DNA of 64,000 nucleotides from Sclerodactyla briareus (lineage: Eukaryota > Echinodermata > Holothuroidea > Dendrochirotida > Sclerodactylidae). A program made the translations under genes and the position numbers. The stretch lies in the NCBI GenBank assembly GCA_026419785.1, contig JAODTK010005643.1, positions 1-64,000 of the forward strand, in the 5' to 3' direction. The notes under the pieces are model-generated. The model had not been told where the DNA came from and ran no database searches. It saw only the letters and a program-made list of their open reading frames with translations. Every line of letters starts with the position of its first letter. Position 1 is the stretch's first letter. Of the stretch, positions 56,175-64,000 are shown one piece after another.

Positions 56175-56895
56175 ATGATGGAGTCAAAAGTCACTCGGCA
56201 GTTCTGCAATTGTCAGTTTGGGGATAGAAGGAAACGTCTCGCTGTTTCCAACGGGTTGATGCGCACTATATTGTAGTTTGATCACCAACCATATTGTCAA
56301 TAGTTAAAAACAAATGGGGAGATTAGGGGTCATCGGCACCTAGAGTTCGGTTCCGCCTTTGTGGGGGTGGGGTTTGAACCAGTTTGGTAGATTCACACTT
56401 GTTAAGGTCGATAGAGAGACGACCTGTCCTGCTTTTACACAAGCATGTGCCTGTCATGTGATATGTAGCCAAATCCTTTAATTGTTGTCCCTACACCTGT
56501 TGGCCTGTTCAGATTTCCTCGCCGGCTAGTTGATCATATTCCGCCGATATGTGATATATATTTCATCCTTTACATACACTGTCCGTTACTGATCCTCATT
56601 CCTATTCACCTCACCACTCACCCACTCTCCTCGGGCACAATGCCCTGGAGGCATCTAGGCTCATCTAAGCGATATACCCCACTAGCGATAATATCCAGTT
56701 TTGAATTGCACAAGAGCCAATACAAGAATTTATAGCTGATACCCGATTAATAACCTACCAGTTTAGCTCTTTTAGAATAGGGTATAGGTATGAGTTTCTA
56801 AAATGAAACTCTGCGACTACTCGCGCAGCAGTGTTCCGGATTCTCAGCGCAGAGATAAATTCCCCAACAGTAGGGAGTCGACTCGAGATACGCAT
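56175..56895. other. Unassigned noncoding stretch
   Basis: No gene or repeat recognised up to the poly(T) that marks the end of the minus-strand LINE. Confidence 0.4.
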
Positions 56896-57849
56896 CAGTT
56901 TTTTTTTTTTTTTTATCTTTTTAATATTTAGCCGTTTAAAAGCGTAAAACCCGTTAGCCAGAACGCTGCTCTTACACGAGGCCCTTACTATAACTACAAA
57001 ACGGTATTAAAAACAAAATGCATATAGAATGAAATGACTTAAAAAGTTAAACAATTGGTCAAGAGTCCCCGAGACATGAAGAAATTAGTTAATATATATA
57101 ATAATAATATAATTAAGTTAACAACTGGAAATATGTAACACCCATTTTAAACGTGAGGACTATACAAACCACTAGCTAATGCATTCATAAAATAAGAAGT
57201 ATCATTCATTCTATAACTTCGATGTTTTTCAACCTTTTTAAACCCCTTTAAACGTTGAAGGAAAATATGAAAATTATATGTATAATGCATTTATAAAATA
57301 GGAAGTATCTTTTTCATTCCATACATCAATCACTTAGTAAAATTCACTCGTTCATTCAGCATGTTTTTAAAACGAGTTGCCGAAGTGTCATAGATGTTGC
57401 CCTTTTGGCATTTTGCTGGAGGTCATACCATTCCCTATCAGCAATATACACAAGTCCCCTTTTATGGTAGTTTGTTTTTTCCCCCAGTTACATATCTATT
57501 GCTAGTGGAGGCCGATCTGAGGGAGTGATTGTTTATTTCAGCAGTGTACTTGAACATGCTTGTTAAATACTGCGGTGTTTGGCCGCTCAATGCCGCTAGC
57601 ATACACATCGTTAATTATTCCGTAATAGCATATGTATCGATTTCCATTTTAAACCGTTTGAAATAAATCGGTCGAGTTTTTCATCAAAAGAAGCATTCAA
57701 TATTATTCTTGCCGCATTTTTTTTGAAGCGAAATAATCTGTGGAGCATACTTTCTTACATGTCCCCCAATGATATGCATGATCTAAAATTGGAAGAATAT
57801 ATCCATTATATAAATATTCTCGTATTAATATCAAAATATGGTCTTATAC

Positions 57850-58964
57850 GTCTGAGATGGGGCAATCTACTATTATTATTTTAGCAAATTGTTCCATCTG
57901 GCTATTCACATGACAAGTTGCTGTCAATCATTATTCCCAATAGCTCAAACTCACACGATACATTTTCACGACAGCTTTCGTCAACGGTTACTGTTTAAAG
58001 GAGATATCGTCATTTAGGGTATAAATCTTTTGTTGCGATCCAACCAGCATAGATTTAGTCTTCTTTGGGTTAAGACCATTTTGTTTTTTTACACCACGTA
58101 CTTACACAGTCATGTCGGTTTGCAATTTTTCATTCCTTTCCATAATAGTCTCAAACCCCTTGTATAAAAAGTAGTATCATCTGCATACATATCGGCAGAA
58201 CAATTGAGCAAGAGAAGGTCCTTAGTTTATATATATTAAGAAATAAGAGTGGTCCAAGAATGGATCCTCGGGGAACTCCGCATGGGATGTCCCTGGGGGA
58301 CAGCACACCGTTCACGTAAGTACCGTACTTTGTTGTACGAGTAGTCTGACGAGAACATTGAATTGCATTTTCACATGAAACATAAACACGGAGGTAGTTT
58401 TTTCATTAGAATGTCATGGTTAACAAGTCGAAGATTTCCGTAGATCTAAAATACTGTTCCTATGCAGTAACCCTGATCTATAGCTTCCATCGCAGTTGTC
58501 TACGATCCTTATCAAATCGTTTCACATGAGTGATTTTCTTTAAATCCGATGTGCAGAGCAAGAGGTCGCCCCTTATAAGTATCCTGTACAAAGCGGAATG
58601 AACATGTTTTTCCAACAGTTCAGATAAAACTGGCAAAATTGAAATTGGACGGTAATTAGATACATCAAGCTTTGAGTCACATTTATGAGTCGGAATTACT
58701 TTGGCATGTAGCCAGCTGGAAGGAATATATTACTCTTACTTTCTTCCAATACTGTTGTTAAGTATGTGTTGTAATACTCCCAGTATTCTCATGTGCACAT
58801 ATCTTCGATAGATGTCCACTAATACCACCAAGGCCAGTGGCTTTACTCGAGTCCAAATTCTTCAAATATTTAAATACAAATTCCTCTGAATCCGCTGGAG
58901 TGTGGAAGGTTGCATCGTCTGGAAGACACAAACTGTAACACGTCATTTGCGTCATACTCATCAT
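57850..58964 (-). pseudogene. LINE reverse transcriptase, minus-strand copy
   Basis: Minus-strand blocks in order: LPDDATFHTPADSEEFVFKY and LDSSKATGLGGISGHLSKIC at 58930-58790; a DLRK..D.VNHDIL-like block near 58440; CGVPRGSILGPLLFL at 58290-58245; MYADDTTFYT with an intact catalytic YADD at 58190-58170; LNPKKTKSMLVGSQQ at about 58075-58030. These are the palm and thumb signatures of non-LTR RTs. Frameshifts between blocks show it is a dead copy. A LTPQYLTSMFKY..NNHSLRS tail at 57590-57490 is the usual LINE C-terminus. Confidence 0.85.
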
Positions 58965-59599
58965 CTGATTTTTTTTAGTATATTTACTGTCGACGGAAGT
59001 AAAAAAGAATTGAAAGCTTCAACTATACCTACAGGATCCGAAGTATCAGTGTCGTGCATGACCAATACATTTGGACTATTATAATTTTGTATACCTGTGT
59101 CGTTTGACTTAACATTGCAAAAAAAAATTGCCATAGTGTCTTGTATTACCGTTGTTCATGGCAATTGCTCGATGACAAATATATTTTTTTTTTGGCTGCG
59201 TGAATCATCGATGTCACCTTATTTCTCCACTATCGATAGGTGTCTGAATTGTGTCCCCCCTTTTTTACTCTATTACGCATATTAATTGCTCCACGTATAT
59301 CATTGGTTAACAATCTTGTTTGTTGTTTCCTTTTTTATTACCTCTTTTTCCTCTCATCATTGTGCATGGCTATTTACAACATTCCTGAAAACATTCGTCA
59401 CACGGTTCCTGTTGGTAGTATAAAACAAGGTCTATTAATGTAGCAGACTTTCCTGTCTCTCCCGTGTCACTTCCGTTTTACCCATTTGTACCAGAGTTAT
59501 AATAAATATCAGTCTTGTTGCCACCCGAGTTTCTAAAACTATTTAGGAGGTTTATGTTAAAATACCTACTAATAAAATGTCAGTAAAAGAATTATAAGG

Positions 59600-59885
59600 T
59601 TTGGACATCATTTCATGAAACTGATTAAACCTGAATCGCTGCCGAATCAGGGGGACGGTACCACTAATATTAAACATTTTCGAAAGATGGTGAACTATTT
59701 CATTCACCTCGAATTCAGAACGTCATATAAAAGAGGTACCGTTCTTTATATAGGCAGCTACCCCTCCGCCATGTTTACCTTGCCTATCTTTACGGTTTAT
59801 GGTATAGCCTGGGAGGGACAACCTGGTCGGTGATGGAGTCATTTAGAAACGTTTCGTTGATACCAAATATGTTAAAATCTCTTCT
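59600..59885 (-). pseudogene. LINE AP-endonuclease fragment
   Basis: Minus codons read FNIFGINETFLNDSITDQVV, then in shifted frames a GYTINRKDRQGKHGGG-like block and an AYIKNGTSF-like block, followed by a segment with a Glu-Val-Asn/Ile-Val pattern. The Asn-Glu-Thr-Phe-Leu (NET/ET.L) motif, the DR...GGGV glycine turn and the YIKN strand are the conserved middle of LINE endonucleases, which nick target DNA. Confidence 0.75.
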
Positions 59886-60483
59886 ACCTTCTGCAGCATA
59901 AAGCGATGCAATTGGTCAACCTTAGGATACAGGTGATTAATATTAAAAAATCCAATTTCAAGTTTTTTTTAGTGCACGAATTTGTATGATTCAATCCAGT
60001 GGACATTTTCGATTGAATGAGTAAATTTTCGTTTATATCGCTGCAATTAAAAACATCATTTATGATATTATCATCGCTGTAATTATTGCACGAAGATTAA
60101 TTAAAATTCGTTACCTCAATGTCCTGAGCGTCTTTTTGTATGCATTCATCGTCACTACGGTACATTTGTTGAATGATTTGTAAGCATTTTCGGCACTATC
60201 AAGGTCCGGGCCGTCACCTATTTCGAGATCGGGGGGGCAGAGTACCGAGTCTTATGACGGTGACAGTTGTGACATCTAATTGGTTCTCGATGTCTGCAGG
60301 TGTTTTCATTGTGGTTGCGCTCACCACACTTTTAGCATCCTCGTGCTTTCTCGGTAGCGTGCCAGTCAAAAGATTTTGAAGGCGGCCCACAATATGATAC
60401 ATCACATAATTGCATAGCATATTGATTTGGTAGTGATCCATAGTAAAGGGAATGTCCATGTAGGCCCAATTGGACATTCAATT

Positions 60484-60720
60484 GATGATATAATCAATTC
60501 ATTTAGTGATGCCGCCAACGAAGCCAATTATTGATATTAGCAATTGATTTGTTGAAATCTATTCAGACATATCGTCGAATGAAGTGATGATTACATTAAA
60601 TGATTTGATGGTATCACCAATTGTATAGAAGATATGTCTGAATCAATGATATCACCAATTCATTCTGTGATATTACCGATTCATTGATGATATCACTAAT
60701 TCGACTGCGGGAACGTTTTT
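60484..60720. repeat. Short AT-rich repeats with an internal palindrome
   Basis: TTGATGATATCACCAATTCATT-like words recur four or five times. Inside, ATTCAGACATATCGTC at about 60562 pairs with GATATGTCTGAAT at about 60634, making a local inverted repeat of about 15 bases. Confidence 0.6.
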
Positions 60721-62925
60721 TGGCCTATACATAGAAATAAATAGAACTATTCGAGCATAGGCCTATATATGTACTGTACTAACCAGGCTGCACTATGTGT
60801 ACATAGCTGAATGGTTCCCCAAGAATCATTCGTTGTATAGTTAGTGCACTTCAAAGTCGTGAGTTAGGGTTCTCATGTGCAGTACCCGATATCACAAGAA
60901 ATAATATGCGTGAAATAATTGATGAAGCAGTGCCAATCAATCTATGCAATCCCTCATGTATTCTATTGTTTCATATGTTTGGGAAGAAAACTTGACCTTG
61001 CTTAAGCTCTTCACATGCCTTTTCTTCACGAGCAGTGGCGCGCCACTGGGGAGGGGCATGGGGGTTCGCCTTCCTTCACACTTCGATCTCCCCCTCCCGT
61101 CCCCGTGAATAGAGAGAAAATCGCGTAGCTTCCGGGGGAGGATTCGTCCCAGGTTCTCCACCGAAGCTCTGCACCTGGTCCCACAGGTCCAGGACCCTAA
61201 GGCATGCCTCTTGACCCCAGGTGAAGTGGGCGATCGCTTCGGCGATCGCGCAGATGCCTACGGTATCCGATAGTGTTGTTACTTTGATCTGTTCACCCCG
61301 AAAACTTGCCAATGCTGGCGCCGCCACCGGTTCACGGGATAATTATCAACTCAACATAGTGAACTTACTTGAAACCGATTGATTCTTAAAGGCGGAATTA
61401 ACATAACACAGAAAATTGTACTTCTACCGTGATGACACTTTTTGTTGCCCAATATTGCAGTGATCACACCTGTGAGGAAGTTATACAGGTATATAGCTCA
61501 AATTCTACTAAAGCAAATTGTCTGTGTCTTCTGATCTAAGGTAAGCAAACAGTTTTCTATGTATATACAAAAGAAATAGTTCAACCTCGTACATACATGT
61601 TCAACCAACCATACAGTCATCGGAATTACGGTACACGTCCACTAGGAGCATTCAAGCATAATGTATAGCATGAACTGAATTACTCCATGTCGAAGATACA
61701 CCTATGTGGCAAAACTGATCCCTCTGTGTTGAGGGGGGAAACGGACCTCAGCCAAATATTATAAGTACTCCTTTGTATAGGCATATGCATTTTCTATCGC
61801 GCTGTGATTTTTTAATTATGGTATTTCGTAGGAGAGAAAATCCAACGTAATTAACGTAAGCAGACCCCGTAGTGACGCGGGAGGGGTAGGGTTGGCTCAG
61901 GAGAATAAATGTCACCGATCCTGGGGTATTGACTGATTGGGAGTGCCCCTATATTTTGAAAAATGCCCATCGGCTCCGTTTTTTTCCATAGTCCATTGGA
62001 GGGGTCATGTTCTTTTCCATATTCGAACTGTGAACATTTGCCTAGCACATGGATCATGTATTGCTCAGTGCCGGTGTAATGGCTGAGTAGTTTGTAGAGC
62101 TCTTCGCAACATAAATTGGTTGCGTCTCCGATTAATATAAATATGACAAAACTGAACATCTATGATATTCAACTTTGGTGCAGTTTCTAGTGAATAAACT
62201 AATTCAATCCATTTTGATAAGAAAACTTCAGCATTATATTTCTATATCACAGATATTACCTATATAATAGCAATATCTCCGCAATTCCGACAGCAAAATT
62301 ATTGGAGGTTCAATTGTCTCATCAGTAATCGTACTGGTGCTGCCAATTTTTCTTCCTTCAGCATGGTCATCAGGTCTTTGAATAGAAATGAGAATATTTC
62401 CACCAGTACCAGAAATCGGCTACATTTCACTTATATTTCAAGACTCCGCCCTGTCAGTCGTGTTAAGATAGAATTGCTATGCATATTTCCATAAATTCCC
62501 TGATTAGTTTGGATTTTTTTAAATGGTATCTTGAAAAATTCTTACTGGCGATAAACTATGCGGTTCTTGTTTCCATGAAATGAATGCATCAGTTGTCATT
62601 GAAAATATGAAATTGAAGGTCCGGACTCTCTCCTGGCATACTGTTTATAATTATCCGAATGTCAAAACAATTTCCAGTAAAAATTAGTTTGATAGTGAGA
62701 GACACTGATTTGTTAATTATTGGACTAGACCCACCATTTCTTACCACCTGGATAAATTTAAGCAAAGAAATTAAAACGAGAAAATCAAATAGAATTGTAA
62801 GGAATTGAAAGCTAAATAAAATAAATGAAATTATTTGGAAATAAATGAAACGCTGTTTATGTTAGTGTTGTCAAAGTATATTATATTATCGTTTTGTTAC
62901 CTAGGTTTGCTGTAATTAACTCCTA
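60721..62925. other. Unassigned stretch with one GC-rich minus frame
   Basis: The minus frame 61327-61076 (83 codons, e.g. EAIAHFTWGQEACLRVLDLW) has coding-like composition in a locally GC-rich patch but matches no family I recognise and lacks defended splice sites. CAGTGGCGCGCCACTG at 61033 is a perfect 16-base palindrome. Nothing else was recognised. Confidence 0.3.
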
Positions 62926-62929
62926 AATT

Positions 62930-63067
62930 TGAAGTAAAATGAAAAATGGTTCTAAAATATTTTTTGAAATGGTATGGAAACGTTTCTGTAACATAATGGT
63001 ACCTCAACAAAAACACATTTCAAAAACATATAACAAACAGTTTCGAAAACGTTACGTGTTTGCTGGG
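62930..63067. mobile_element. Partial copy of the AAACGTTT MITE family
   Basis: ATGGAAACGTTTCTG, ACATTTCAAAAACATA and CGAAAACGTTACGTGTTTGCTGGGG match the interior and right end of the element at 8492-8768. The left end is missing or too diverged. Confidence 0.55.
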
Positions 63068-63079
63068 GAAACAATAAAC

Positions 63080-63440
63080 GTATAGGCCCGAACACTGTTC
63101 GACGAGTGTCGGCATGGGTATGCGCAAATTCGAAAAGCATCCTGCACAACCGTGCGTATATTCTTTGTTTTCTAATGAAGTTTGAATGTTGATTCTGCTC
63201 TAAGAAAATCTTGTGGAAAACAGATAGTAGAATTCCTGTTCGGAATGTTGATCTATTCAGCACAACAAATAAATAAATAAAATACCTGTGGTTCTCTCTA
63301 TATTGTCCAACTGTGACGTCACACATTTTTGCGCGAGGGTCACCTAGGAGCATAGTCTTTAAAGCGATTTGGGTATGCAACATATGGTTCCCATTCCCCA
63401 AGTAATACCTCAGCTATACCAAATCCTGCAGTTCCCGTTG
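63080..63440 (+). mobile_element. Diverged partial copy of the ~600 bp MITE-like family
   Basis: ATTCGAAAAGCATCC, GAATGTTGATCTATTCAGCACAA, AATACCTGTGGTT..TATTGTCCAA follow the order of landmarks in 20960-21557 and 54938-55525, but with much greater divergence and a different right half. Confidence 0.4.
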
Positions 63441-63861
63441 TGTCTCCACCGCATGCTGGATTCCTCTTTCGGGTTGAGTAAAAAATATGACCCTGGATTT
63501 CAGGATTCCCCTAACGCAGGTTTTGTTCACTGCTGGGAATACAATGGGTTTTCATATCGAACTCTGACCAATCATCGTTGTTGACAAGGTGTATCCTTCA
63601 CCATGTTTAACAAGTTCCTATATTGTACACACTAAATATTCTGCCGTTGCAACCATGTTATTGCGCAGTCAACATCCAGCTTTTGTTAACTGAAGAATAG
63701 AATTGAACATACCTTCGACTGACTGTACTAGTGAGTACTGGGACGCATGTAGCTAGGCGTGACGATTTCGGGAAGCACTAAGTATATTATCAACCGAGCA
63801 GTGGTCTCATTTTTATATCGCCTGAATGAAATTCAGGAAGAGACTTAGTGGTCACTATGGC

Positions 63862-63897
<36 letters not shown>

Positions 63898-64000
63898 GTG
63901 TGGTGTCACACTCTCTCGTTAGCAGGATTCTCACAAACCGTGAGGGGCCGATTATGACGAAATTTTGTGTGTAGCATCGGGGTTAGGTGTGAACACGATT
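63862..64000 (+). repeat. (TG)n plus CTCTCGTTAGCAGG dispersed repeat, runs off the window
   Basis: About 20 TG units, then TCACACTCTCTCGTTAGCAG, CAAACCGTGAGGGGCCGATT and GACGAAATTTTGTGTGTAGC. Same series as 38190-38345. It continues past the window end. Confidence 0.75.

Larger units (their letters stand above)
56899..60480 (-). mobile_element. LINE (APE-type), near full length but decayed, minus strand
   Basis: Read on the minus strand: an endonuclease fragment (about 59880-59600), then RT from about 58964 to 57850, a C-terminal tail (about 57590-57360), a 3' untranslated region and a poly(A) at 56915-56899. Frames shift many times. The 5' edge near 60480 is a guess; a minus frame at 60477-60214 may belong to its ORF1 side or be chance. 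Position and orientation are independent of the plus-strand LINE, and the poly(A) tail instead of an ATT repeat indicates a different clade from that copy. Confidence 0.85.

Noticed and set aside
61076-61327. 83-codon GC-rich minus frame
   Set aside because: Coding-like composition only; no recognised family and no supported exon boundaries, so kept out as a gene call.
1-64000. CRISPR arrays, operons, rRNA genes or intact tRNA genes
   Set aside because: None seen. Tandem repeats here lack regular unique spacers, and the only tRNA-like sequence is the degenerate SINE head at 48360.

Overview
The window reads as nuclear DNA from an animal, most likely a marine invertebrate deuterostome. Genes are sparse, coding pieces are short and bounded by splice-like AG/GT sites, and mobile elements of typical metazoan kinds fill the space: APE-type LINEs, Penelope-like elements with GIY-YIG nuclease remains, a tRNA-derived SINE, a hAT-like DNA element and MITEs. 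There is no operon structure and no bacterial signal. The exact group (echinoderm, hemichordate, cephalochordate) cannot be fixed from the sequence alone.

Region 1 (about 4.27-20.64 kb) is a very large imperfect inverted duplication. A left arm (about 4268-9480) reappears reverse-complemented as a right arm (about 13090-20640) around a 3.6 kb spacer. The arms differ by many small changes and by whole insertions: a 277 bp MITE only in the left arm, and about 1.1 kb, about 1.3 kb and a G-rich minisatellite only in the right arm. The spacer holds four tandem ~360 bp units with hammerhead-like core motifs, a TA-rich block, a broken Penelope-like element on the minus strand (reverse transcriptase plus GIY-YIG), and a second TA-rich block.

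Region 2 (about 23.1-25.5 kb) has an 84 bp (28 codon, four heptad) tandem array with coiled-coil character, then a foldback-like element whose two inverted arms are built of ~25 bp repeats.

Region 3 (about 28-51.5 kb) carries the best gene in the window, on the plus strand: exons with matching splice phases encode a ZU5 domain, a UPA-like segment and a tail, with stop near 51454. Upstream candidate exons at 28.3, 30.8 and 39.4 kb all share phase 2-2 and may belong to it. Introns hold a 2.2 kb hAT-like element with a target-site duplication, a 5'-truncated LINE end, a Penelope GIY-YIG relic with a good hammerhead-like core, a ~287 bp tandem repeat, a ~70 bp minisatellite and a SINE.

Region 4 (about 52.2-60.5 kb) contains two decayed LINEs, one on each strand, with recognisable reverse transcriptase motifs; the minus-strand copy also keeps an endonuclease fragment and a poly(A) tail. 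The rest (1-4.2 kb, 21.5-23.1 kb, 60.5-64 kb and several gaps) shows dispersed repeats, microsatellites and otherwise unassigned noncoding DNA.
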